Numbered from the stretch's first letter, positions 8,358 through 16,499 are shown. The stretch is 30,569 nt of DNA from an uncultured Eubacteriales bacterium (GCA_902493345.1 CABUPM010000013.1:1-30569); one strand, 5' to 3'. Numbers and translations: made by a program. The notes: generated from the letters alone by a model not told the origin.

Positions 8358-8386
8358 ATTATACGTTTTTTGGGAGGAGAATGCAA
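8358..8386 (-). promoter_or_regulatory. Sigma-A promoter of the clpE-like gene
   Basis: On the minus strand, TTGCAT (8381-8386), 17 bases, then TATAAT (8358-8363). The start is near 8351, giving a leader of about 55 bases. A second TTGACA at 8337-8342 lies inside the leader but is too close to the ribosome site to act as a promoter. Confidence 0.75.
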
Positions 8387-8433
8387 GTGAATTCATGGGT
8401 TTCACAGATTTTTAAGATTTTACGGGAATTTAG

Positions 8434-8462
8434 TTGCGTAAAGCAGAACAGAATGATACAAT
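8434..8462 (+). promoter_or_regulatory. Sigma-A promoter of the ParB-like/BMP gene
   Basis: TTGCGT (8434-8439), 17 bases, then TACAAT (8457-8462) with an extended -10 TG. The leader of about 50 bases contains a 6-bp hairpin, CACGCC/GGCGTG (8490-8505, GAGT loop), ending just before the GAGGAGG ribosome site. Confidence 0.65.
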
Positions 8463-8519
8463 AGGGGAGGTTATGATAGTAGGATTGTACACGCCGAGTG
8501 GCGTGAGAGGAGGATTGCA

Positions 8520-10442
8520 ATGTCAAGAGAAGATTACGACAAAGCATTAAAAAGCGGACGTAAGGCGTTTCAGGATGCCAGAGCCGAAGGACAGTCTCCA
8601 TACCTCAGAGTACTGGAGGAGGATACGGCCGGTATCGATATGGATTCCGAAGTGAGTCTGGGAGTCATGGATATTCCATTGGACAAGATTGTCGGAACCA
8701 ACAGCCATGCCAGAAGTCTGTCCTTTGCGCAGAATTTTATGCCGCTTTTGCCGTATGGCACAGAGTTTTCGGCAAAATGGATTTCATTGTGTGAGAGCCA
8801 TCTGGAAGAAGGAATCCGTCATGCGATTCAGGTATATGAATACATGAATTATTTCTATGTTGTGGAAGGCAATAAGCGTGTCAGCGTGTTGAAGTATTTC
8901 GGCGCGGTTAGTATTCCGGCGCAGGTGACAAGGATGATTCCGAGACGGACCAATGCCAAGGAATCCAGAATTTATTTTGAGTTTTTGCGTTTCTATAGGA
9001 TCAGTCAGGTTAATTTCCTGTGGTTTTCTCAGGAGGGTTCTTTCGATCAGCTGCTCCAGACACTGGGGATGGAAACGGCCAAGGATTGGGAGGATCGGGA
9101 GAAGAGCAGTATTTTCAGGACCAATTATTACCAGTTCCGCAAGGTCTATAAAGCCCATAAAGGGGATCTGCTGAAGATTACGACGGGCGATGCCTTTTTG
9201 AAATATATTATGGTGTTCGGGTACAAGGATATGTACCGAAAAACAGAAAGCGAGATGGAAACGGAGCTGGAGGGACTCTGGCCGGAGCTGCAGCTTTTGG
9301 AAAAAGAAGAGCCTATCGGTATTTATACGCAGCCGGATGAGACGCCGACCAAGCGTGGTTTCTGGGGGCTTTTCACGCAGGCGCCCAAGCAGAATCTGAA
9401 GATCGCGTTTGCTTATGTGGACGGCAAGGATGAATCCAGCTGGACCTATGCGCACGAATTAGGCAGACTGTATCTGGATGAAGCTTTTGAAGGACAGATT
9501 CAGACACAGAGTTATGAGAGGATTCCGATCGATGGAGAAAAAGGATGCGAGGCGCTGTGCCGGATTGCGGAAGAGGGGTACGATGTGATCTTTACCACTT
9601 CTCAGAGGCTGATTACGGCAAGCCTGAAGGCAGCCATCCGTCATCCGGAGGTCCGTTTCCTGAATTGCTCTGTCCATGTGCCTTATCAGCATTTGAGAAC
9701 CTATTTCGGCCGGATGTTTGAAGCGAAGATGTTGACCGGCGCGATCGCGGGTTCTATGACGGAGACCGATCGGATCGGTTATATTGCCGATTATCCGACG
9801 GCTTCTACGATGGCGAGTATCAATGCGTTCGCGCTTGGAACACAGCTTGTGAATCCGAGAGCCAAAGTCTATCTGGAGTGGAGCGCGCTTAAGGAGCCGC
9901 AGGGGAATTCCGCAGAGCTTCTGAAAAAGAACGGTATCGATATTCTGTCCAATCAGGACATGATTACCCCCCAGAACGCTTCAAAAAGGTTTGGAGTATA
10001 TCAGCTGCAAAAGGACGGAACGGTGCGCAATATCGCGATGCCAGTCTGGAACTGGGGAATCTTCTATAAGAAGCTGATCCGAAGTCTTCTGAGCGGCTCC
10101 TGGGAGAATGATTCTGCCGGAGACGGCGCGGTCAAGGCGATTAACTATTGGTGGGGAATGGCGGCCGGAGTGATCGATGTGGTCTATACACAGGCCTTGC
10201 CGGATCGTACCAAGCACATGGTTGAGGTATTGAAGCGCTCGATCAAGGACGGCTCTCTCATGGTTTTTGAGGGATTGATTCACAATCAGGACGGGGAAGT
10301 CATGGTGCCGGAAGGCAGCGTCCTGGACACGGAAAAGATTGTCACGATGGATTGGCTGGTGGAAAATGTGGTGGGCCGGATTCCGAGTATAGAGGAAGTG
10401 ACGGAGGAAGCGGCCTCGGCGATGAATCCGATTATCATTTAA
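8520..10442 (+). CDS. Cytoplasmic ParB-like/BMP (PnrA-like) fusion protein
   Basis: A 640-residue protein with GAGGAGG 6 bases before the ATG. It has no signal peptide, lipobox or membrane segment. Residues about 44-130 resemble a ParB/sulfiredoxin-like domain: VMDIPLDKIVGTNSHAR, then VVEGNKRVSVLKYFGA with GNKR at 117-120 in the place of the ParB GxxR box. A helical, aromatic-rich middle (about 145-260) follows. Residues about 291-600 match the BMP/PnrA periplasmic-binding fold (NLKIAFAYVDGKDESSW, GYDVIFTTSQ, MLTGAIAGSMTETDRIGYIADYP, NAFALGTQLVNPRAKVYLEW). BMP proteins normally are lipoproteins that feed nucleosides to ABC importers; this one has no transporter genes beside it and should be cytosolic. 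A ligand-sensing or regulatory role is inference. The last 8 bases overlap the convergent flavodoxin-like gene. Confidence 0.75.
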   Translation: MSREDYDKALKSGRKAFQDARAEGQSPYLRVLEEDTAGIDMDSEVSLGVMDIPLDKIVGTNSHARSLSFAQNFMPLLPYGTEFSAKWISLCESHLEEGIRHAIQVYEYMNYFYVVEGNKRVSVLKYFGAVSIPAQVTRMIPRRTNAKESRIYFEFLRFYRISQVNFLWFSQEGSFDQLLQTLGMETAKDWEDREKSSIFRTNYYQFRKVYKAHKGDLLKITTGDAFLKYIMVFGYKDMYRKTESEMETELEGLWPELQLLEKEEPIGIYTQPDETPTKRGFWGLFTQAPKQNLKIAFAYVDGKDESSWTYAHELGRLYLDEAFEGQIQTQSYERIPIDGEKGCEALCRIAEEGYDVIFTTSQRLITASLKAAIRHPEVRFLNCSVHVPYQHLRTYFGRMFEAKMLTGAIAGSMTETDRIGYIADYPTASTMASINAFALGTQLVNPRAKVYLEWSALKEPQGNSAELLKKNGIDILSNQDMITPQNASKRFGVYQLQKDGTVRNIAMPVWNWGIFYKKLIRSLLSGSWENDSAGDGAVKAINYWWGMAAGVIDVVYTQALPDRTKHMVEVLKRSIKDGSLMVFEGLIHNQDGEVMVPEGSVLDTEKIVTMDWLVENVVGRIPSIEEVTEEAASAMNPIII

Positions 10443-10974
10443 GAGACTTGTCCGTGCCAATGGTGCGTACCATCGGCTGGATTGCGTCGTGCTCCATATA
10501 GCTGACAGAACGGTCCAAGCGCAGCATCAGACGGCGGGGATCCGGAGCCGTGAACGGAGACAACAGCATGGCGCGTCGGTATATACGCATTAACAGGCTG
10601 TCGATGGAATTCAGCACGGCGTAATTCATACCGCCGGGCAGGTAGAAGAGATGCAGGCGCTTCTGAAAGCCACGGGAGAAGGACATATCCCATTCCTTTT
10701 GCAGGTCACGGGGCTGAACGCAGGGCATGGAACCTGTGGCATAGACGAAGAGGCGCTGCTGTGCAAGCGGTTCGGAGATTTTGCGGAACCATCGGCACCC
10801 GGAGAGGCGTCCGCAATAGAAGCCGGCGCCGTAGATAATAGTATCATACGCGGTCAGCAGGTCGCTGTCCACGGTGCGGTAACGGTACAGATCCGCATGC
10901 AGGGCTTTTGCGAGCCAACGGGCATAGCGTGCGGAAAATCCTGTTTTCGAGCGGTAGATGATAGCGGTTTTCAT
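10435..10974 (-). CDS. Flavodoxin-like protein
   Basis: A 179-residue protein. The ATG at 10974 follows AAAGGAG and is chosen over upstream in-frame starts without such a site. The N-terminus MKTAIIYRSKTGFSARYARW has the beta-strand plus (S/T)xTGxS-type phosphate loop of flavodoxins. DTIIYGAGFYCGRLSG and QRLFVYATGSM match the second and third flavin-contact strands seen in the flavodoxin-5/HemG-like group. The C-terminal third (MRIYRRAMLLSPFTAPDPRR and beyond) is outside the core fold and of unknown role. It would bind FMN and act in electron transfer. A protoporphyrinogen-oxidase-like role is possible but no haem genes are nearby. It converges on, and overlaps by 8 bases, the ParB-like/BMP gene; no terminator separates them. 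Confidence 0.75.
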   Translation of the reverse strand: MKTAIIYRSKTGFSARYARWLAKALHADLYRYRTVDSDLLTAYDTIIYGAGFYCGRLSGCRWFRKISEPLAQQRLFVYATGSMPCVQPRDLQKEWDMSFSRGFQKRLHLFYLPGGMNYAVLNSIDSLLMRIYRRAMLLSPFTAPDPRRLMLRLDRSVSYMEHDAIQPMVRTIGTDKSLK

Positions 10975-11050
10975 AAAATCACTCCTTTCGAAGGACAGTA
11001 TAACCATTTTAAAAGGAGAGTATCCATGGGATTCTCCCACGGGAAAATTC

Positions 11051-11079
11051 TTGACAGCGACAGAAAAATATGATATAAA
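11051..11079 (+). promoter_or_regulatory. Sigma-A promoter of the MATE leader
   Basis: TTGACA (11051-11056), 17 bases, then TATAAA (11074-11079) with extended -10 TG (11071-11072). Transcription should start near 11086, about 110 bases before the MATE start codon. Confidence 0.8.
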
Positions 11080-11085
11080 ATAAAT

Positions 11086-11163
11086 ACATCGGAGGATTGT
11101 ATTCGCAGTACAAGGCCGGATAAGATGTCGGGAGTTGCGCCCGATATTTTATCCGGCTTTTTT
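11086..11163 (+). ncRNA. Leader RNA with attenuator-like terminator upstream of MATE gene
   Basis: Between a strong promoter and the MATE gene lies an 18-bp hairpin: 11115-11132 pairs with 11140-11157 (two G-U pairs, 7-base loop), followed at once by six T (11158-11163). That is a complete intrinsic terminator inside the leader. Upstream there is a small hairpin TTGTA/TACAA (11097-11101/11109-11113). In addition ACATC (11086-11090) can pair with GATGT (11124-11128); this would enclose the small hairpin and break the terminator's 5' arm. Mutually exclusive folds of this kind are typical of riboswitches and other attenuators. I do not recognise a known aptamer family here. It may instead yield a short stable RNA. 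Confidence 0.6.
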
Positions 11164-11195
11164 GATGAAAAGTATGAAAGAAAGGGAGAAGAAAA

Positions 11196-12536
11196 GTGAA
11201 GAAAACACAGGATTTTACGCAGGGAGCGATTGTGCTGCCGCTGATTCGTTTTGCGCTGCCGGTGCTTGCCGCACTGTTTTTGCAGACGATGTATGGCGCG
11301 GTGGATCTCTTGGTCGTAGGCCAGTATGCCAGTGCGGCAGATGTGTCGGCCGTATCGACCGGCAGTCAGCTCATGCAGACGATGACCGTCCTGATCAGCG
11401 GCCTGGCGATGGGAATTACGATTCTGATCGGTCAATATATAGGACAGAAAGCGCCGGAACGGGCAGCGAAGGCGATCGGCGGCGGAATCTGGCTGTTTAG
11501 TATCGTTGCTGTTATTATGACAGGAGTGATCCTGCTTTTGGCAGAGCCGATGGCCGCGCTTTTACAGGCGCCGCAGGAGGCTTTCTCGCAAACCGTAGAC
11601 TATATCCGGATCTGTGCGGTCGGTTTTGTCTTTATTGCCGCGTATAATGTGTTGGGCAGTATTCTGCGTGGGCTTGGGGACTCCAAGATGCCGCTGGTTT
11701 CCGTCATGATCGCGTGCGTATGCAATATTGCGGGAGATCTTCTGCTGGTTGCCGTATTTCATATGGGAACGGCCGGCGCGGCGATTGCGACAGTGGCGGC
11801 GCAGGCTGTAAGCGTCGCGATAACGCTGTGGATTATCCTGAAACGGGGCCTGCCCTTTACAATGCGGAAAGAGTACATACGATTGCGCAGCGGCGAGACC
11901 GGCCGGATTCTGAAGCTGGGCATTCCGGTAGCATTGCAGGACGTTCTTGTCAGCATCTCCTTTCTGGTTCTGATGGCCATTGTCAATGCTATGGGAGTCA
12001 TTGCCTCGGCAGGGGTCGGCGTGGCCGAAAAGCTGTGCGGGTTTATCATGCTGGTGCCGTCCGCTTTTATGCAGTCCATCTCCGTTTTTGTCGCGCAGAA
12101 TATCGGAGCGGTACAGCCGCAGCGTGCCCGCAGGACACTGGCGTATGGAATACTCATGTCGATCCTGGCTGGGCTCATCATGGCCTATGCCGCATTCTTT
12201 CACGGGGATGCCCTGTCGGCCATATTTGCCAGAGATGGGGAGATCATTCAGGCGTCTGCGCAATACTTGAAGGCATATGCGATCGATACCATCCTGACTT
12301 CTTTTCTGTTTTGTTTTATCGGATATTTCAATGGCTGCGGGAGGACATGGTTTATCATGCTACAGGGGATTGTCGGAGCGTTTCTGGTACGAATACCGGT
12401 GGCTTACGCAATCAGTAAGATCAGCGGTGTGACCCTGTTCATGATCGGACTTGCTACGCCTTCTTCTTCACTGGTTCAGATCCTTCTGTGCCTGATCTAT
12501 TATCTGATTCTATGGAAAGCCGAAAAAAAGCATTGA
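11196..12536 (+). CDS. MATE-family multidrug/cation antiporter
   Basis: A 446-residue inner-membrane protein starting at a GTG (11196) with GGGAG 7 bases upstream. The hydrophobic pattern fits the usual 12 membrane helices. The N-terminus (QGAIVLPLIRFALPVLAALF) and first repeat (MYGAVDLLVVGQYASAADVSAVSTGSQL) are typical of the MATE/MatE domain, which recurs in the second half (GIPVALQDVLVSISFLVLMA). MATE proteins export organic cations or drugs in exchange for sodium or protons. The substrate cannot be read from sequence. The gene is monocistronic between its leader terminator and a terminator at 12541. Control by premature termination in the leader is likely. It differs clearly from the second MATE protein at 17712-19070, so they are not a recent duplication. 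Confidence 0.9.
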   Translation: MKKTQDFTQGAIVLPLIRFALPVLAALFLQTMYGAVDLLVVGQYASAADVSAVSTGSQLMQTMTVLISGLAMGITILIGQYIGQKAPERAAKAIGGGIWLFSIVAVIMTGVILLLAEPMAALLQAPQEAFSQTVDYIRICAVGFVFIAAYNVLGSILRGLGDSKMPLVSVMIACVCNIAGDLLLVAVFHMGTAGAAIATVAAQAVSVAITLWIILKRGLPFTMRKEYIRLRSGETGRILKLGIPVALQDVLVSISFLVLMAIVNAMGVIASAGVGVAEKLCGFIMLVPSAFMQSISVFVAQNIGAVQPQRARRTLAYGILMSILAGLIMAYAAFFHGDALSAIFARDGEIIQASAQYLKAYAIDTILTSFLFCFIGYFNGCGRTWFIMLQGIVGAFLVRIPVAYAISKISGVTLFMIGLATPSSSLVQILLCLIYYLILWKAEKKH

Positions 12537-12540
12537 TAGC

Positions 12541-12566
12541 GCCCCTTACAAAAAGGGGCCGTTTTT
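12541..12566 (+). terminator. Intrinsic terminator of the MATE gene
   Basis: GCCCCTT (12541-12547) pairs with AAGGGGC (12553-12559), followed by CGTTTTT. It begins 4 bases after the stop codon. Confidence 0.85.
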
Positions 12567-12603
12567 CATCTGAAGCTGAGAAATGTAAAATACGAAAAAA
12601 GGG

Positions 12604-12632
12604 TTTTCATGACAGGAATTTTATGATATGAT
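12604..12632 (+). promoter_or_regulatory. Probable promoter of the ABC exporter operon
   Basis: TTTTCA (12604-12609), 17 bases, then TATGAT (12627-12632) with an extended -10 TG. The weak -35 is compensated by the TG. The leader is about 27 bases. Confidence 0.5.
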
Positions 12633-12665
12633 AAAAGGTAACAAAAAGATCATGGGGAGGAAAGC

Positions 12666-14408
12666 ATGAAGAAACTGCTTAAGTATATGAAAGAGTATAC
12701 AAAGGAATGTATTCTGGCGCCGTTGTTTAAGATGCTGGAGGCTTCCTTTGAATTGCTGGTGCCGTTGGTCGTTACCAGTATCATTGATGTGGGTATCGCG
12801 CAGAAGGATATTCCCTATATTGTACGGATGGTTATCCTGATGGTGGCCTTGGGCGTGATCGGTCTTGCGTGTTCTTTGACTGCGCAGTATTTTTCGGCCA
12901 AGGCAGCGGTGGGATTTACAGCCAAAGTCAAATCCGCGCTTTTTGCGCATATCCAGAGCCTGTCCTACAGTGAGATGGATACGATGGGTACATCTACTCT
13001 GATTACCCGTATGACCAGCGATATGAATCAGGTGCAGTCCGGGGTCAATCTGGTGCTGCGTCTGTTTTTGCGTTCGCCGTTTATCGTATTCGGCGCGATG
13101 GTGATGGCGTTTACGATTGATGTTCGCGCGGCGATGGTCTTTGTAGTGACGATTCCGGCACTCTCCATCGTAGTATTCGGTATCATGCTGATCAGCATGC
13201 CGCTGTATAAAAAAGTACAGAGCGGGTTGGACAGTGTTCTGCGCAGGACCCGGGAGAATCTGAGCGGTGTGCGTGTAATTCGGGCGTTCAATAAAGAAGA
13301 GAGTGAAATTCAGGCATTCGATCAGGAAAACGCGTCTCTGACACGGATGCAGATGTTTGTCGGACGGATTTCCGCCCTGATGAATCCGATTACGTATATC
13401 ATCATCAATGTCGCGATCCTTGTTTTGATCTGGACAGGAGCGTGTCAGGTAGAGGACGGCGTGCTGACACAGGGACAGGTGGTTGCGCTTGTTAATTATA
13501 TGTCTCAGATTTTGGTTGAGCTGATCAAGCTGGCCAATCTGATCATTACCGTAACCAAGGCGCTGGCCTGTGCCAACCGCGTGGAAAGTGTGTTTGAGCA
13601 GACATCCAGTATGGAGTTTAACAAGCAGCAGGCAGAGGATTGCATGAGCAATGAAGAGATCATCTCCTTTGAGAATGTGGGACTGACCTATAAGAACGCC
13701 GGCGCGGAATCCCTATCCGATATCAATCTTCATGTGAAGCGGGGACAGACCGTAGGTATCATCGGTGGTACCGGTTCCGGTAAATCATCTCTGGTCAACC
13801 TGATCCCAAGATTCTATGATGTGACACGCGGAAAGATCCTGGTAGACGGCGTGGATGTAAAGGAATATCCGGAAGAGCAGCTGCGCGGCAAAATCGGCAT
13901 TGTGCCGCAGAAGGCGGTGCTTTTCGGCGGTACGATTGAAGAGAATCTTCGCTGGGGCAAGGAAGATGCCAGTGAAGAAGAGATGCGCGAAGCGTTGGAG
14001 GTCTCGCAGGCCTGGGAGTTTGTTCAGGGCAGAGAGGGCGGTATGAGCGCCAGAATCGCGCAGAACGGCAAGAATCTGTCCGGCGGTCAGAGACAGCGTC
14101 TTACCATCGCGAGAGCCTTGGTGCGTCATCCGGAGATTCTGATTCTGGACGACAGCGCGTCCGCACTGGACTACGCAACGGATGCCAAACTGCGTAAGGC
14201 GATTCGGGAGATGGATCCTTCCATCACGGTGTTTATCGTTTCACAGAGGGCGGCATCGATTCAGTATGCCGATCAGATTGTGGTATTGGATGACGGTGCG
14301 GTCGTGGGCACGGGAACCCATTCCGAACTGTTGGAGAATTGTGAGGTATATCAGGAAATCTACTATTCTCAGTTTCCTAAGGAGGTGAAGACGCATGGAG
14401 AGAGGTAA
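12666..14408 (+). CDS. ABC exporter half-transporter, degenerate ATP site subunit
   Basis: A 580-residue type IV (ABCB-like) exporter half: a six-helix membrane domain (about 15-305) fused to an ATP-binding domain (about 333-575). GGGGAGG lies 5 bases before the ATG. The nucleotide domain has Walker A GGTGSGKS (367-374), Q-loop GIVPQKAVLF, signature LSGGQ (471-475) and Walker B ending ILILDD. The catalytic glutamate position is Asp496 and the switch histidine is Gln527 (IVSQR). These two changes mark the non-hydrolysing site of heterodimeric exporters such as TM287/288 and BmrCD. The partner is the next gene, which overlaps by 14 bases and has the canonical Glu and His. The substrate is unknown; drugs, peptides or lipids are all possible. 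Confidence 0.92.
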   Translation: MKKLLKYMKEYTKECILAPLFKMLEASFELLVPLVVTSIIDVGIAQKDIPYIVRMVILMVALGVIGLACSLTAQYFSAKAAVGFTAKVKSALFAHIQSLSYSEMDTMGTSTLITRMTSDMNQVQSGVNLVLRLFLRSPFIVFGAMVMAFTIDVRAAMVFVVTIPALSIVVFGIMLISMPLYKKVQSGLDSVLRRTRENLSGVRVIRAFNKEESEIQAFDQENASLTRMQMFVGRISALMNPITYIIINVAILVLIWTGACQVEDGVLTQGQVVALVNYMSQILVELIKLANLIITVTKALACANRVESVFEQTSSMEFNKQQAEDCMSNEEIISFENVGLTYKNAGAESLSDINLHVKRGQTVGIIGGTGSGKSSLVNLIPRFYDVTRGKILVDGVDVKEYPEEQLRGKIGIVPQKAVLFGGTIEENLRWGKEDASEEEMREALEVSQAWEFVQGREGGMSARIAQNGKNLSGGQRQRLTIARALVRHPEILILDDSASALDYATDAKLRKAIREMDPSITVFIVSQRAASIQYADQIVVLDDGAVVGTGTHSELLENCEVYQEIYYSQFPKEVKTHGER

Positions 14409-16140
14409 GCAGAAGAGTACGTTGGGAAAGGTTCTGCGGTATATTAAAAGATACTGGTTCTATTTGGCGCTCTCCTTGATCTTTGCGGCGGTCACCGTTA
14501 CTTTGACACTGTATCTGCCGATTCTGATCGGCCGTGCTGTTGATATGATCGTTAAGGCAGGAGAGGTGGATTTTGACGGCATCTGGAAACTGCTGGTGCA
14601 GATGGGCATTATGATCGGCGGAACGGCTCTGGCGCAGTGGATCATGAATATATGCAATAACAAGATTACGTATTATACCGTCAAGGACATCCGGGAAGAA
14701 GCCTTTCGGAAGATTCAGATCCTTCCTCTGAAGTATGTGGACGGACATTCCTACGGCGAAGTGGTGAGCCGTGTCATTGCCGATGTGGATCAGTTCGCGG
14801 ATGGTCTGCTGATGGGCTTTACGCAGCTGTTTACCGGCGTTCTTACGATTGTCGGAACATTGATCTTTATGTTGACGATGAATGTGACGATTACATTGGT
14901 CGTTGTAGTGATTACACCGGTGTCGTTGTTTGTCGCGAGCTTTATCGCAAGAAAAACCTATGCGATGTTCCAGCTGCAATCCTCGACCAGAGGAGAACAG
15001 ACCGGTTTGATCGACGAGATGATCGGAAATCAGAAAGTGGTGCAGGCATTTGGGTATCAGAAAAAGTCCCAGCAGCGGTTTGATGAGATCAACGAGAGAC
15101 TGAGACAGTGCTCCCTGCGTGCGATCTTCTTTTCCTCCATCACCAATCCGGCAACTAGATTCGTCAACAGCCTTGTGTATGCAGGCGTAGGTGTTGCGGG
15201 TGCGTTGATTGCTGTTGGTGGTGGGATCAGTGTCGGACAGCTTGCCAGCTTTTTAAGCTATGCGAACCAGTATACCAAGCCGTTTAATGAGATTTCGGGT
15301 GTTGTGACCGAACTGCAGAACGCTCTGGCCTGCGCCGCGAGAATCTTTGAACTGATCGAAGAAGAGCCGCAGAAGCCGGAAGCAGCCGATGCGGTTCAGC
15401 TGGAGAATCCGGACGGATCGGTTACGCTGGAGAATGTAACGTTTTCCTATGTGCCGGATCAGAAGCTGATTGAGAACTTTAGTCTTCACGCGAAGCCCGG
15501 ACAGAGGATCGCGATCGTCGGACCGACAGGATGCGGTAAGATAACGATCATCAATCTGCTGATGCGATTTTACGATGTCAACAGCGGCCGGATTCTGGTC
15601 AGCGGAACAGATATTCAGGAGATGACACGCAAGAGTTTGCGCGCTTCCTACGGTATGGTGCTCCAGGATACCTGGCTGAAGAGCGGAACCATCAGGGAAA
15701 ATATTGTGATGGGTAAGCCGGACGCTACGGAGGAGGAGATCATCGCCGCGGCGAAGGCATCGCATGCACACAGCTTTATCAAGCGTCTGAGCCATGGTTA
15801 TGATACGGTCATTACTGAGGATGGTGGAGGCTTATCTCAGGGACAGAAGCAGCTTCTGTGTATTACACGAGTGATGCTTTGCCTGCCGCCCATGCTGATC
15901 CTGGATGAAGCGACTTCTTCGATCGATACCCGTACAGAGATCAAGATTCAGGAAGCTTTCGCGCGTCTGATGCAGGGACGCACCAGTTTTATCGTCGCGC
16001 ATCGTCTGTCTACAATTCGGGAAGCCGATGTGATTCTGGTGATGAAGGACGGACACATTATCGAGCAGGGCAATCATGAAGAGCTCTTACAAAAGGGTGG
16101 ATTTTACGCGGATCTGTATAATAGTCAGTTTGCCGTTTGA
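14395..16140 (+). CDS. ABC exporter half-transporter, canonical Glu/His subunit with altered Walker A
   Basis: A 581-residue membrane/ATPase half and the expected partner of the preceding gene. Its ATG (14395) lies inside the end of that gene and has GGAGGTGAAG just upstream, so translation is coupled. Six membrane helices lie within about 18-310. The ATP domain has Q-loop MVLQDTW, signature LSQGQ (480-484), LILDEATSS with Glu505 and switch His536 (VAHRLSTI). Walker A (376-383) reads GPTGCGKI: the Ser/Thr after the lysine, which coordinates magnesium, is Ile383 (codon ATA at 15541-15543). A threonine codon ACA would need a single base change. The rest of the domain looks intact and typical of the clostridial subfamily, so this is not a general pseudogene. 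Confidence 0.9.
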   Translation: MERGKQKSTLGKVLRYIKRYWFYLALSLIFAAVTVTLTLYLPILIGRAVDMIVKAGEVDFDGIWKLLVQMGIMIGGTALAQWIMNICNNKITYYTVKDIREEAFRKIQILPLKYVDGHSYGEVVSRVIADVDQFADGLLMGFTQLFTGVLTIVGTLIFMLTMNVTITLVVVVITPVSLFVASFIARKTYAMFQLQSSTRGEQTGLIDEMIGNQKVVQAFGYQKKSQQRFDEINERLRQCSLRAIFFSSITNPATRFVNSLVYAGVGVAGALIAVGGGISVGQLASFLSYANQYTKPFNEISGVVTELQNALACAARIFELIEEEPQKPEAADAVQLENPDGSVTLENVTFSYVPDQKLIENFSLHAKPGQRIAIVGPTGCGKITIINLLMRFYDVNSGRILVSGTDIQEMTRKSLRASYGMVLQDTWLKSGTIRENIVMGKPDATEEEIIAAAKASHAHSFIKRLSHGYDTVITEDGGGLSQGQKQLLCITRVMLCLPPMLILDEATSSIDTRTEIKIQEAFARLMQGRTSFIVAHRLSTIREADVILVMKDGHIIEQGNHEELLQKGGFYADLYNSQFAV

Positions 16141-16189
16141 CACAAAAACGCACCGCCGAAGGGGATCAACCGCGGAGGTGCGTTTTGTG
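16141..16189. terminator. Hairpin between convergent ABC exporter and spoIIID genes
   Basis: CACAAAAACGCACC (16141-16154) pairs with GGTGCGTTTTGTG (16177-16189) with one bulged A and a 22-base loop. It starts immediately after the ABC stop codon and ends 10 bases before the spoIIID stop. T-runs fall within the stem rather than after it, so it may serve as a weak two-way terminator. Confidence 0.5.
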
Positions 16190-16199
16190 TCGGAAAAGC

Positions 16200-16499
16200 T
16201 CAGAAAAAGGTATCCCGGTGCTGTGCCTGACTCAGACTGAGGTATTTCTCACGGGTTGCCATGCCGCCGCGGATGTGGCGTTCGGATTTGTTGACGTCCA
16301 GAATCTTGCGGGCCTGCCCGGCGAGCAGAGGATCGATGTGAGACAGCCGTTCGGTTACATCTTTATGTACAGTGCTTTTACTGATGCCGAACCTTTTCGC
16401 GGTTTCCCGTACGGTGGCGTTGTTTTCGATGATATAGTTGGCGATTTCGACGGCCCGTTCCTCGATCTGTTTATGTTTGTAGAGAGTATAGCTGTTCAT
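16200..16499 (-). CDS. spoIIID: Sporulation transcription factor SpoIIID
   Basis: A 99-residue DNA-binding protein. ATTVRETAKR-like helix-turn-helix residues run through NATVRETAKRFGISKSTVHK and continue DVTERLSHIDPLLAGQARKILD; the C-terminal basic part reads SERHIRGGMATREKY. These blocks match Bacillus SpoIIID closely, as does the length. SpoIIID acts in the mother cell, downstream of sigma-E, switching on and off engulfment and cortex genes and promoting sigma-K expression. The ATG at 16499 has GGAGAAG upstream. A sigma-E-like -10 (CATACAAT) stands 29 bases before it, as expected for this gene. It indicates that the host is endospore-forming or descends from a sporeformer. Confidence 0.95.
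   Translation of the reverse strand: MNSYTLYKHKQIEERAVEIANYIIENNATVRETAKRFGISKSTVHKDVTERLSHIDPLLAGQARKILDVNKSERHIRGGMATREKYLSLSQAQHRDTFF

Noticed and set aside
11098..11163. Leader peptide in the MATE leader
   Set aside because: There is a GGAGG at 11091 but no start codon at useful spacing, and no short frame with repeated codons.
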